This document shows, in pieces, positions 7,192 through 15,087 of a stretch of DNA of 22,637 bases. The notes beneath the pieces were generated by a model, which saw only the letters and a program-made list of their open reading frames with translations, was not told the origin of the DNA and did not search any database. The stretch lies in contig JANMZR010000013.1 of NCBI GenBank assembly GCA_031383555.1, positions 1 through 22,637 of the forward strand. Reading direction: 5' to 3'. Source of the DNA: JANMZR01 sp031383555 (lineage in GTDB: Bacteria; Bacteroidota; Bacteroidia; Cytophagales; Spirosomataceae). Numbering within the stretch: position 1 is the stretch's first letter; the number at the start of each line of letters is the position of its first letter. A program made the translations under genes and the position numbers.

Positions 7192-7971
7192 ATGAAAATC
7201 GAGGCCTTCCAAATATCAGAGGTAATTAACCTTAAAAAATTTCGAAACGAATATGCTAGTCAACCATTAATATTCAATAATTCAGAGTTATTCTACAAAT
7301 CAGATGATGAGAAATACACCTATTTACTTAGCTATGGCATCGTAATTTTTGCAGGCCAAACCGATATTGAAAAGTCTGAGTTTCTTAAGTTTATCAAAAA
7401 TTATATTGAGGATGAAGTTGTAGAGAAAATTGATGACAATTTTGTGCTTCACTCCGACCCGACTATTTCTGTTTTGTTGAAGTATGATTCAATTACCGTA
7501 TCGGAAATTACTGATGATACCATTAGAATAGTGATGTTGAATATCGGTCAATCAGTTGCTTTGGACTATTACGAAAAGCTCACATTCGATATATTTCATG
7601 ACTCTCAAAATATAACTGATGATTTAGAAAAAACAGGTACATTCAAATATTCTAAAAAAGAGTTATTGAAATTTATTGGCAAAACCATTAATATTAAAAA
7701 CAGTATTATCGATAATCTCTATATTTTTGATGCGCCAGAAGAAGTTTGGGAAAATGAGCAATTAGAGCGAATTGACAAGGGTTTAAAGAAAACTTTCGAC
7801 CTCAAAATGCGCTATCAAGACATTGATTATAAGCTAAAAATTGTTCAAGACAATCTCAAACTATTTACAGATTTATTACAAAACCGAGAGTCGACCCGCC
7901 TAGAATGGGTGATTATAATACTAATTTTAATTGAGGTTTTTGATTTATTGGTGAAAAATTTTAGGGATTAG
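7192..7971 (+). CDS. RMD1/DUF155 family protein with C-terminal membrane anchor
   Basis: This 259-aa protein resembles the DUF155 family (yeast Rmd1, human RMND1). Features seen are YTYLLSYGIVIFAGQ near residues 43-57, the central IRIVMLNIGQSVALDYYEKL segment, and a charged helical C-terminal part (about 185-230) ending in QNRESTRLEWVIIILILIEV, one hydrophobic segment near 239-254. The final TM after a RESxRLEW-type motif is typical of the family. Bacterial members have no established function; mitochondrial homologues associate with the inner membrane and affect translation. It probably sits in the cytoplasmic membrane with its bulk in the cytosol. It may be cotranscribed with the two genes upstream, but the functional link is unclear. 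Confidence 0.8.
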   Translation: MKIEAFQISEVINLKKFRNEYASQPLIFNNSELFYKSDDEKYTYLLSYGIVIFAGQTDIEKSEFLKFIKNYIEDEVVEKIDDNFVLHSDPTISVLLKYDSITVSEITDDTIRIVMLNIGQSVALDYYEKLTFDIFHDSQNITDDLEKTGTFKYSKKELLKFIGKTINIKNSIIDNLYIFDAPEEVWENEQLERIDKGLKKTFDLKMRYQDIDYKLKIVQDNLKLFTDLLQNRESTRLEWVIIILILIEVFDLLVKNFRD

Positions 7972-8126
7972 ATTTTAAAACTAATCATGTCATTTTCAAA
8001 TTTTATGAATCTATAAAAGCTGTGTTTGGGAATAAGTGAAGCCACTGGAGATGGTAAAAGTTAAATGAATAAAAAAATTATCTGGTGTAGAGAAAGCCAA
8101 GATCCGAAGCCCAACAAATAAATAAA

Positions 8127-8828
8127 TCAAATATGCCGATCATCCAGCATATAAGAATAAAAAAGTAAATGAGAAATCATTTGCATTGTTGGAGAAGAGT
8201 TGGCTTTTTCTGTTTTATGCTTTGCTGCCAAGTCTCTCCAGTAAGCTGGTAAGCAATCAGCTCTTTCTTTCATGCCATCATCTGGCCCAGATGTGCAAAA
8301 AAATGTTTCAACCCCTGCAGTTGCTATTCTAATAAAACACATTGGACAAGGTTCAGCCGTTGTAAAAAGGGTAATACCATCCTTGAAAGTATATTTTTTC
8401 CGGTATTTATTATACTTTGGCATACTTTCAAACTCGGTAATAACTGCCATTTCGCCATGCAAATCAGACCGATTGAGCTGCAACTGTTTATTGTAAGAAG
8501 CATGTAATATTTTGCCAGATTTGTTTTCAAAAATTATAGCTCCGATACCATAACCACCTAATTTTACCGATTTCAAAGCTTGCAAATTGGCCGCTTTGGC
8601 ATACCTATCATGTGGAAACCTAGATCCAAGTTTATAATTGTTCAAATATTTTTCAAGTTTTTGTATAATAACTTTAACAGGATCATTAACATTAATTTGG
8701 CATGGTAAGCTCATAAATTGCTTTATTAAATGCTCCTTATTGATGGGCGTAAAATAAGTAGAGTCAATTACCTGGCTTTGAATTTGACTAGAAATTATCA
8801 ATAAAAATAAAGCAAATATTAAGCGCAT
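8127..8828 (-). CDS. Exported cytidine/deoxycytidylate-type deaminase
   Basis: This 233-aa protein has a Sec-type signal peptide (MRLIFALFLLIISSQIQSQ, no lipobox) and a zinc-dependent deaminase core: HGE at 124-126 (LHGEMAVI, zinc His and catalytic Glu) and PCPMC at 160-164 (zinc Cys161 and Cys164). The preceding GGYGIGAIIFENKSGKILHA strand is also typical of nucleoside deaminases. The reaction would be hydrolytic deamination of a base or nucleoside; the exact substrate (cytosine, cytidine, guanine or other) cannot be assigned. Most members are cytosolic, so the signal peptide is unusual and suggests a periplasmic or secreted enzyme. Residues 20-80 and 185-233 are not recognised. It is 36 bp downstream of the TetR gene on the same strand and is probably cotranscribed with it. 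Confidence 0.8.
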   Translation of the reverse strand: MRLIFALFLLIISSQIQSQVIDSTYFTPINKEHLIKQFMSLPCQINVNDPVKVIIQKLEKYLNNYKLGSRFPHDRYAKAANLQALKSVKLGGYGIGAIIFENKSGKILHASYNKQLQLNRSDLHGEMAVITEFESMPKYNKYRKKYTFKDGITLFTTAEPCPMCFIRIATAGVETFFCTSGPDDGMKERADCLPAYWRDLAAKHKTEKANSSPTMQMISHLLFYSYMLDDRHI

Positions 8829-8864
8829 TTTTAATTAGTTATTCTAATATGTAAATAATTGAAA

Positions 8865-9539
8865 TTATAATCCCAAAACTTTAAACAATAAATCATCCAA
8901 AAAAATGGCTGTAAATTCCCTTTGGTTTTCTGGTTTAGCATCTGTAAGCCTAGGTAAATGTGCACTGAAAAACTGTTGGCTGTGTGCAGTTTCTATTAAG
9001 GTACTACTTAACGACCTAGGGTACAAATATTTATTGTTATATTCAATGATTACGTTTGAAATGGTGGCACATAGGTCTTTATAAGGCTTAAAAACCTCTC
9101 TTTTATTTATTTCCGTAATATCTTTTACCAAATAAACCTTACTACTGTCACTAATTATTATTTGGTTTAAGAAATTTTTATTGTAGTCCAATTGGCCCAT
9201 ACTTTCGGGCAGTTCATGAGTAAGTAAATGAATAATTGCTTTCAGTTTGGCTTTTGGATCGGTAATATTTTGTAATTGAAACATCACCAAAAACTCCAAA
9301 TAACACCAATACCAATTTAAAATATATAATAATAACCTATGTTTATTTTCAAAATATCTGTAAATTGATGCTTCAGTTGTATTTATTTCTAATGAAAGTT
9401 TTTTGAATGTAAACGCTTCAAAACCGATATGGTACATTAAATCAATGGCACTTTTTACAATTTGCTTCCCCAATTCACTGCCTTCTGGGTTGCGCAAATA
9501 AATGCTTTCATTTACTTTAAATGTTACTTGAAAATCCAT
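8865..9539 (-). CDS. TetR/AcrR family transcriptional regulator
   Basis: This 224-aa regulator has a TetR-type N-terminal DNA-binding domain: GKQIVKSAIDLMYHIGFEAF, then the helix-turn-helix FKKLSLEINTTEASIYRYFE at 45-64 and KHRLLLYIL. The all-helical C-terminal ligand domain (about 80-224) is not similar to any subgroup I can name. The gene is divergent from the ABC/HlyD/TolC cassette across a 128-bp region with two TAGTA/TACTA dyads, the usual arrangement for a repressor of an exporter and of itself. The ligand is unknown. The first 20 residues before the domain are longer than usual, but no better start is visible. Confidence 0.85.
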   Translation of the reverse strand: MDFQVTFKVNESIYLRNPEGSELGKQIVKSAIDLMYHIGFEAFTFKKLSLEINTTEASIYRYFENKHRLLLYILNWYWCYLEFLVMFQLQNITDPKAKLKAIIHLLTHELPESMGQLDYNKNFLNQIIISDSSKVYLVKDITEINKREVFKPYKDLCATISNVIIEYNNKYLYPRSLSSTLIETAHSQQFFSAHLPRLTDAKPENQREFTAIFLDDLLFKVLGL

Positions 9540-9557
9540 GTTTTAAAATTATTTTTG

Positions 9558-9565
9558 TAAAAATA
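9558..9565 (-). promoter_or_regulatory. Possible -7 element of the tetR-like gene
   Basis: TATTTTTA on the minus strand matches TAnnTTTG at 7 of 8 positions. The expected -33 position (about 9585-9590) falls within the left TAGTA/TACTA dyad, consistent with autoregulation. Confidence 0.35.
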
Positions 9566-9583
9566 ATAAATTATTCCGTTCGA

Positions 9584-9597
9584 TAGTAATTATACTA
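9584..9597. promoter_or_regulatory. Candidate TetR operator 1
   Basis: TAGTA (9584-9588) and TACTA (9593-9597) form an inverted repeat with a 4-bp centre ATTA. It lies over the expected -33 region of the leftward tetR-like promoter. It shares half-sites with operator 2, but the spacing differs (4 bp against 1 bp). Confidence 0.45.
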
Positions 9598-9622
9598 ATA
9601 TTAAAATTAAATTAAATATTGA

Positions 9623-9639
9623 TAATAGTATTACTATTA
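9623..9639. promoter_or_regulatory. Candidate TetR operator 2 (17-bp perfect palindrome)
   Basis: TAATAGTA-T-TACTATTA is a perfect 8+1+8 palindrome. It covers the position where the -33 element of the rightward ABC-gene promoter should be, 15 bp before its -7 element. Binding by the divergent TetR protein is inferred from position and symmetry. Confidence 0.55.
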
Positions 9640-9654
9640 ATAAAAAAAGTGTAA

Positions 9655-9662
9655 TATATTTG
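9655..9662 (+). promoter_or_regulatory. -7 promoter element of the ABC exporter gene
   Basis: TATATTTG matches TAnnTTTG exactly. It ends 5 bp before ATG 9668 and 14 bp before ATG 9677, so the mRNA would be leaderless or nearly so. The -33 region is overlapped by the 17-bp palindrome. Confidence 0.55.
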
Positions 9663-9667
9663 TACAA

Positions 9668-11338
9668 ATGTTAAATATGGAAAAAATTTCACCTTTACGA
9701 CGTCTCATTTATCTTCTTTCATTAGAGAAAAAAGAAATAAGTTCTATTTATTTTTTTGCTATACTTAGTGGTTTGATTCAGCTTTCGGTACCACTTGGTA
9801 TTCAAGCAATTATAGGCTTTGTATTGGGTGCAGCAATGGTAACATCGATATATGTATTAATAATAGTTGTTGTAATTGGCGTATTATTTGTGGGTGTTAT
9901 GCAAGTAAACCAAATGAAAATAATTGAAAAAATTCAACAAAAATTATTTACTAGATATGCCTTTGAGTTTGCTGAATTGATGCCACAGTTTGACCTCAAA
10001 AAAATTGATAGCTTTTATTTACCTGAAAAAGTTAATCGTTTTTTTGATGTTATAAGTTTACAAAAAGGTGTAAGTAAAATACTATTAGATGTACCAATTG
10101 CTAGCATTCAGATCTTATTTGGCCTATTGCTGTTGATGCTTTATCACCCGTTTTTTATTGCTTTTGGTCTATTGTTAATATTTGTACTTTGGCTTATTTT
10201 GCGTTTTACCAGTCAAAGTGGTTTAAATACCAGTTTATCTGAAAGTAAGTATAAATACAAAGTTGTGGCTTGGTTTGAAGAAATGGCCAGGGTAATAAAA
10301 ACATTCAAGTTTTCGCAAGGCTCACACCTCAATCTTAAAAAAACGGACGAAAATGTATTAAAATATTTGAATGCTCGTACAGCTCATTTTAATGTGCTTA
10401 TGTTCCAATTTCGGTCGTTAATAGCTTTCAAAGTGGCTATTACCTCAGCTATGCTTGCTGTAGGCACATATTTATTGTTGAGTCAACAGTTGAATATTGG
10501 CGAATTTATTGCTGCAGAAATTGTTATACTTTCTGTTATAACGGCTATCGAAAAGTTAATTAGTAGCCTCGATAGTGTATATGATGTTATAACAGGTCTT
10601 GAAAAATTAGCTACATTTACTGAAATTCCCTTGGAAAAAGATGGAAATTTAGCATTCATCAAAAATCAAAACGGTATTGAAGTTAAGTTAATTGACTTCA
10701 ACTTTGAATACAGCCTCAACGATAAAACTTTGCAAAACTTAAATATCACTATTCCGTCAAATAGTGTAGTTTGTATTTTAGGAGAAGAGGCATCAGGTAA
10801 AACAACTTTATTACATTCATTATCAGGTAGTTTTCGTGATTTTGAAGGTTCAATTTTGCTCAATAATATACCAATGGTAAATTATAAGCTTGAAGACTTA
10901 AGAAGCAATATTGGTTTGTATTTAAATGAGCATGATATTTTTGATGGTACAATTATGGAAAACATAACCATGGGCAGGTCAAACATTAGCCCTGAATCTA
11001 TCTATCAATCGGCTGATCAACTTGGCATTAGTGCTTTTATGAATAATATGCCACTTGGTTATAATACAAAAATAGACTCGAGTGGCAATAAGCTGCCTTC
11101 AAGCATTGTAAAAAAAATATTGCTATTAAGAGCTTTTGCCAATAACCCTAATTTGGTATTATTAGAAGAGCCTTGGCAAGGATTTGACGAAATAATTAAA
11201 AACAAAATGATTGATTTTTTCACCAATAAAACAATCAAGAAAACAGTTTTTATAGTAAGTAATGATGAATATTTTGCCAGTAAATGTGATATGAAAATCA
11301 ATTTTAATAAAGGTAAGGCTATTGTTTCGTATAATTAA
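9668..11338 (+). CDS. ABC exporter (permease-ATPase fusion) with degenerate nucleotide-binding domain
   Basis: This 556-aa half-transporter has an exporter-type membrane domain (hydrophobic segments within about 25-310) fused to a nucleotide-binding domain (about 337-556). There is no N-terminal C39 peptidase. Walker A is intact (GEEASGKTT, 372-380). Other motifs are changed: the Q-loop Gln position reads Asn420 (LYLNEHD), the LSGGQ signature is LPSSI (476-480), the Walker B Asp is Glu500 although Glu501 is kept (LVLLEEP), and the H-loop His is Asn532 (FIVSNDE). It therefore probably binds ATP but may hydrolyse it poorly. The order ABC, HlyD, TolC is that of type I secretion or tripartite efflux; the substrate is unknown. 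ATG 9677 (MEKISPL) is an alternative start that fits the promoter better. A 140-bp gap with a hairpin separates it from the adaptor gene. Confidence 0.85.
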   Translation: MLNMEKISPLRRLIYLLSLEKKEISSIYFFAILSGLIQLSVPLGIQAIIGFVLGAAMVTSIYVLIIVVVIGVLFVGVMQVNQMKIIEKIQQKLFTRYAFEFAELMPQFDLKKIDSFYLPEKVNRFFDVISLQKGVSKILLDVPIASIQILFGLLLLMLYHPFFIAFGLLLIFVLWLILRFTSQSGLNTSLSESKYKYKVVAWFEEMARVIKTFKFSQGSHLNLKKTDENVLKYLNARTAHFNVLMFQFRSLIAFKVAITSAMLAVGTYLLLSQQLNIGEFIAAEIVILSVITAIEKLISSLDSVYDVITGLEKLATFTEIPLEKDGNLAFIKNQNGIEVKLIDFNFEYSLNDKTLQNLNITIPSNSVVCILGEEASGKTTLLHSLSGSFRDFEGSILLNNIPMVNYKLEDLRSNIGLYLNEHDIFDGTIMENITMGRSNISPESIYQSADQLGISAFMNNMPLGYNTKIDSSGNKLPSSIVKKILLLRAFANNPNLVLLEEPWQGFDEIIKNKMIDFFTNKTIKKTVFIVSNDEYFASKCDMKINFNKGKAIVSYN

Positions 11339-11395
11339 AAGTGTTGCAAGTGGGTGAAATTGTGACAGTTAATATGGTCAATTGAAATGATAATT

Positions 11396-11423
11396 GGTTC
11401 AAACTTTGCAATTGTTTTGAACC
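11396..11423 (+). other. Intercistronic hairpin between ABC and HlyD genes
   Basis: GGTTCAAA (11396-11403) and TTTGAACC (11416-11423) form a perfect 8-bp stem with a 12-nt loop. No T-run follows, so it is not a typical terminator; it could affect mRNA stability or the ratio of transporter subunits, or be an operator. Confidence 0.35.
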
Positions 11424-11478
11424 CTTCGAGAGTTCTAAATCGAAAAATAAAACTAAATAATTGCGTTATTTTTAAAAA

Positions 11479-12807
11479 ATGAATAAATACAACATTCCTT
11501 TACAATCTTTTAAGAGCATCTACCGGAACGATTTCGATAGTAATATAAAGTATTGGTTTTTTGGAACACTAGGATTTTTATTTTTAGTATTGCTATTGCC
11601 TTGGACGCAAAACATAACGGCCAAAGGAACAATTACGAGTCTAAAACAAGAGCAGCGCCCACAAGACGTTAACTCACCAATTCCTGGTAAGATAGTAAAA
11701 TGGTGGGTAAAAGAAGGTGATTTTGTACAAAAAGGCGATACAATTTTACAGCTTACGGAGATAAAAGAAGATTATTTGGATCCAAATCTGATAGCTCGTA
11801 CACAAGAGCAGGTGAACGCCAAAAGAGGTGCCAATCAAAACTATCAAAGCAAAATAAAAACGGCAGAAGCGCAAATAAGCAATCTATTACAATCAAAAAC
11901 CCTGAAAATAGACCAACTCAATAATAAACTAAAACAGGTTGAAAATAAAATTACAGGCGAAAAAGCCGAATTACAGGCTGTTACTAATGAGCTAAACTTA
12001 GCAAAAGATCAATATGAACGTCAACTAAAAATGTTTGAAGAAGGTTTAGTTTCGCAAACGCAATTACAACAACGGAATTTGGTTTACCAGAATGCACTCT
12101 CTAAAAAGATTTCAGCAGAAAATAAGCTCGCACAAACCCAACAAGAAGTAATAATTGTTCGAATTGAAAAAAACAGTGTTGAGCAAGAATACACCGAAAA
12201 AATAAACAAAACAGAGGGTGATAAATTTCAAAACAGGAGCCAAATAGCTGTTGGAGAAGGTGATATTGCCAAACTTGAAAATCAAGTTTCGAACTATCGA
12301 ATTCGTAACGGTATGTACATTTTATTGGCCCCACAATCAGGCCAAATAGTACAAGCTAAAAAAGCAGGTTTGGGTGAAATACTAAAAGATGGTGAGCGCA
12401 TAGCCGTAATTGTGCCTGATAGAATGGACTATGCTGTTGAAATGTTTATACGGCCGGTTGATCTTCCACTTATAAAAATTGGACAAAAAGTTAGGTTTAT
12501 GTTTGATGGCTTTCCAGCGATTGTGTTCAGTGGCTGGCCTAATAGCTCATATGGTACATTTGGAGGTAAAATAGTAGCTTATGAAAATACCATTGGCGAT
12601 AACGGTCTTTTTAGAGTACTTGTAGCTGAGGATAGCACAGTAAAAAAATGGCCTTATCAACTCAAGTTAGGATCTGGTGCTCAAGGAATTACCTTACTCA
12701 ATGACGTGCCGATTTATTATGAATTATGGCGAAATATCAATGGATTTCCTCCTGATTATTACAATTTGAAAGAGCCAATTTTGAAAGAAAACAAAAAGAA
12801 AGGTTGA
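11479..12807 (+). CDS. HlyD-family membrane-fusion (periplasmic adaptor) protein
   Basis: This 442-aa adaptor links an inner-membrane transporter to a TolC channel. A short cytosolic N-terminus and one TM helix (about 25-42, FFGTLGFLFLVLLLPW) precede the first lipoyl half-motif (about 45-95, with SPIPGKIVKWWVKEGDFVQK). A long Gln/Lys/Glu-rich coiled-coil hairpin follows (about 105-275), then the second lipoyl half (LLAPQSGQIVQAKKAGLGE, about 281-299) and a beta-barrel region to the C-terminus, including an aromatic stretch (WPNSSYGTFGG). This layout and the single TM match type I secretion adaptors. The stop codon is only 4 bp before the TolC gene, so the two are translationally linked. Confidence 0.88.
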   Translation: MNKYNIPLQSFKSIYRNDFDSNIKYWFFGTLGFLFLVLLLPWTQNITAKGTITSLKQEQRPQDVNSPIPGKIVKWWVKEGDFVQKGDTILQLTEIKEDYLDPNLIARTQEQVNAKRGANQNYQSKIKTAEAQISNLLQSKTLKIDQLNNKLKQVENKITGEKAELQAVTNELNLAKDQYERQLKMFEEGLVSQTQLQQRNLVYQNALSKKISAENKLAQTQQEVIIVRIEKNSVEQEYTEKINKTEGDKFQNRSQIAVGEGDIAKLENQVSNYRIRNGMYILLAPQSGQIVQAKKAGLGEILKDGERIAVIVPDRMDYAVEMFIRPVDLPLIKIGQKVRFMFDGFPAIVFSGWPNSSYGTFGGKIVAYENTIGDNGLFRVLVAEDSTVKKWPYQLKLGSGAQGITLLNDVPIYYELWRNINGFPPDYYNLKEPILKENKKKG

Positions 12808-12811
12808 GGCT

Positions 12812-14221
12812 ATGAATAGGAAAATATTGCTAATTTCAATATGTATTTTTATTGTATTCAAAGGCTTTAGTCAAGAAACAATACTAACTCTAAACGCTGA
12901 ACAGGTATTAGAATTAGTTCGGAAATACCACCCGATTACTCGCCAAACAAATATTGAAATAGAAAAAGCCCAAGCTGATATTTTATTGGCAAAAGGTGCT
13001 TTTGACCCTATTTTGAGTAATTATACAGCTAAGAAAACTTTTGGTGGCACCAATTATTATTCAATAACAAACCCTGAAATACGTATACCAACCTGGTATG
13101 GCATTGAAGTTTTTGGAGGCCTTGAAAACCTAAATGGTGAGCGATTTGATGTGGCTGATACCCAAGGAAAAACAAGTTATTTTGGCGTCAATATACCTTT
13201 GGCAAAAAATCTCTTGCTCGATAAAAGAAGGGCCTTTTTACAACAAGCCAAAATATTTAACCAGATGGCACTTGCCGAACAAAGGCTGGAGATAAACAAT
13301 CTATTGCTTAATTCCATGGAAAGTTATTGGCTTTGGGTAAAAACTTACCAGCTCTACAAAATAATGAGTAGTAATGTGGCTGTGAATGAGAAAAGAGTAA
13401 CTTTTGTAAAAAAATCATTTGCCAATGGCGAGCGAGCAGCTATAGATACCGTTGAAGCTGTTGCCCAGTTGCAAAGCTTTCAGTATCAACAAAATAACTA
13501 TTGGTTAGGCTTTCAAAACGCCGGCTTAGCAATTTCGGTTTATCTTTGGCAAAACAATAACGTACCCTATAATTTACCAGAAACTGTGGTGCCACAAGAC
13601 GGCTGGGAAAACGAAACAAATATTGCCAATTTTAATCTAGAATTGGAGTTATTACAAAATGTTGCCCTCAAAAACCACCCCGACCTTTTGATGTACAATT
13701 TCAAATTAGATGCTTTAGGTATTGATAAAAAATTAAAATTTCAGGAGTTATTACCAAAAATCGACTTCCAATATAACCAATTAGGCAAAGGTTACCGATT
13801 TTTAGAAACAGCTACTCAAACTCCGTTGTTTGATAATAATTTTCAATACGGCGTGAAAATGGAAATACCATTGCGCTTTTCACAAGGTCGAAGTGGCTAC
13901 AGAATGGCAAAGCTGAAAATAGAGGAAACTACCTTAAATCAAAATCAGAAAATACAGCAAATACAATTGAAAATAAAAGGCTACTTCAATGAATTGTATA
14001 ATTTAAAAACACAAATAGCCTTGCAATCAAGCAATTACGATAATTATGTACAACTTGTAAAAGCCGAAGAAACCAGACTTTTTAATGGAGAAAGCAGTTT
14101 ATTTTTGGTAAATAGCCGAGAAACAAAAGCTTTAGAGGCATTAGAAAAATTGATAGATTTAAAAACAAAATATTATAAAACAATTTATGCCTTGCAATGG
14201 AGTGCGGGCTTATTAATTTAA
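12812..14221 (+). CDS. TolC-family outer-membrane efflux protein
   Basis: This 469-aa protein has a Sec signal peptide (MNRKILLISICIFIVFKGFSQ) and the two-fold helical OEP repeat of TolC proteins: VLELVRKYHPITRQTNIEIE followed by long helices (about 28-60 and 135-235), then the second half with VALKNHPDLLMYNFKLDALG near residues 290-309 and helices at 360-455 (FNGESSLFLVNSRETKALEA). It would form the outer-membrane channel for the ABC/HlyD pair upstream. It starts 4 bp after the HlyD gene and ends 5 bp before the TerC gene. Length is normal for the family. Confidence 0.87.
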   Translation: MNRKILLISICIFIVFKGFSQETILTLNAEQVLELVRKYHPITRQTNIEIEKAQADILLAKGAFDPILSNYTAKKTFGGTNYYSITNPEIRIPTWYGIEVFGGLENLNGERFDVADTQGKTSYFGVNIPLAKNLLLDKRRAFLQQAKIFNQMALAEQRLEINNLLLNSMESYWLWVKTYQLYKIMSSNVAVNEKRVTFVKKSFANGERAAIDTVEAVAQLQSFQYQQNNYWLGFQNAGLAISVYLWQNNNVPYNLPETVVPQDGWENETNIANFNLELELLQNVALKNHPDLLMYNFKLDALGIDKKLKFQELLPKIDFQYNQLGKGYRFLETATQTPLFDNNFQYGVKMEIPLRFSQGRSGYRMAKLKIEETTLNQNQKIQQIQLKIKGYFNELYNLKTQIALQSSNYDNYVQLVKAEETRLFNGESSLFLVNSRETKALEALEKLIDLKTKYYKTIYALQWSAGLLI

Positions 14222-14226
14222 AAATT

Positions 14227-14916
14227 ATGGAAATTGAAGTAATCATTTCGCTATTTACATTAATTGCCCTAGAGATTGTTTTAGGTATTGACAATATTAT
14301 ATTTATCTCTATTTTATCAGATAAATTACCCCAAAATGAGCGGAAAAAAGCCCGATATATTGGCCTAGGCTTGGCTTTGGTAATGCGACTATTGTTGCTG
14401 GCAAGTATTTCTTGGATATTGAAGTTGGATAAAACATTGGTTTCACTAGCCGGCAACAACTTTTCTGGAAAAGATTTTATATTGATTTTTGGAGGCTTAT
14501 TTTTAATTTATAAAAGTAGCAAAGAAATTTTTGAGAAAACTGAACATCACAACACCGAAAACCCAAATTTAGAAGTTAGTCGTTTTAATCAAATTATTGG
14601 TCAAATTTTATTGCTTGACTTGGTGTTTTCAATAGACAGCATTATTACTGCCATAGGCCTTGTCGACCTCCTTTGGGTGATGTATGCTGCGGTAATTGTA
14701 TCAATGATTGTAATGTTAATGGTAGCTACACCCATCAGTAGTTTTGTTGAAAAACACCCTTCCATCAAAGTATTGGCGCTATGTTTTTTAATGATGATTG
14801 GCCTTACTTTAATAGCTGAAGGTTTCGAATTTCATATTCCGAAGGGCTATGTTTATGTTTCGATGATATTCTCATTGCTTGTAAATATAATACAGATTAA
14901 TAAAGTAAAAAGTTGA
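14227..14916 (+). CDS. TerC-family integral membrane protein
   Basis: This 229-aa membrane protein is of the TerC/YkoY/YceF type, implicated in metal ion (notably manganese) export and tellurite resistance. Conserved acidic membrane motifs are present: EIVLGIDNIIF (Asp22-Asn23) and DLVFSIDSI (Asp131, Asp137), within about seven hydrophobic segments. ATG 14227 is chosen; an upstream in-frame ATG at 14197 would overlap the TolC gene and add residues that do not look like the family N-terminus. The 5-bp gap to the TolC stop suggests cotranscription with the export cassette. Metal specificity is inferred from the family only. Confidence 0.88.
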   Translation: MEIEVIISLFTLIALEIVLGIDNIIFISILSDKLPQNERKKARYIGLGLALVMRLLLLASISWILKLDKTLVSLAGNNFSGKDFILIFGGLFLIYKSSKEIFEKTEHHNTENPNLEVSRFNQIIGQILLLDLVFSIDSIITAIGLVDLLWVMYAAVIVSMIVMLMVATPISSFVEKHPSIKVLALCFLMMIGLTLIAEGFEFHIPKGYVYVSMIFSLLVNIIQINKVKS

Positions 14917-15029
14917 AATATTAAAATATTATATCTTAATAAATTCAAAAAATTTCACATTTAAAGAAGTTAACTACCAACTATAATTCATAGATTCTTT
15001 TCCTATTAATTAAAACCTAGATTTGATTT

Positions 15030-15084
15030 TTCTAATTCAATTCTAATCTATTATTAAGCCTTCCCTAATACTTCAGTAATACTT
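15030..15084. promoter_or_regulatory. 11-bp direct-repeat array (response-regulator boxes) upstream of the two-component operon
   Basis: Five consecutive 11-bp units fill 15030-15084: TTCTAATTCAA, TTCTAATCTAT, TATTAAGCCTT, CCCTAATACTT and CAGTAATACTT. The shared core is (C)TAAT or TTAAG at the same place in each unit. OmpR/PhoB-type regulators bind head-to-tail repeats with an 11-bp period. The fourth unit ends 6 bp before the -7 element, and the same ladder with the same spacing is found at 18947-18990. Autoregulation by the adjacent response regulator is inferred. Confidence 0.65.
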
Positions 15085-15087
15085 TTG
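15080..15087 (+). promoter_or_regulatory. -7 promoter element of the two-component operon
   Basis: TACTTTTG matches TAnnTTTG exactly. Transcription would begin near 15094, giving a leader of about 40 nt to the ATG at 15133. This also argues against a start at TTG 15085, which lies inside the element. Confidence 0.55.

Noticed and set aside
7972..8126. Small gene or RNA between the RMD1-like gene and the deaminase gene
   Set aside because: Only stop-rich AT sequence is present; no stable hairpin or conserved motif was seen by eye.
14197..14226. Earlier ATG start for the TerC gene
   Set aside because: It would overlap the TolC stop and adds residues unlike the family N-terminus; ATG 14227 fits better.
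14082..14459. Minus-strand 125-codon frame over the TolC/TerC junction
   Set aside because: It is antisense to two well-supported genes and has no conserved motif.
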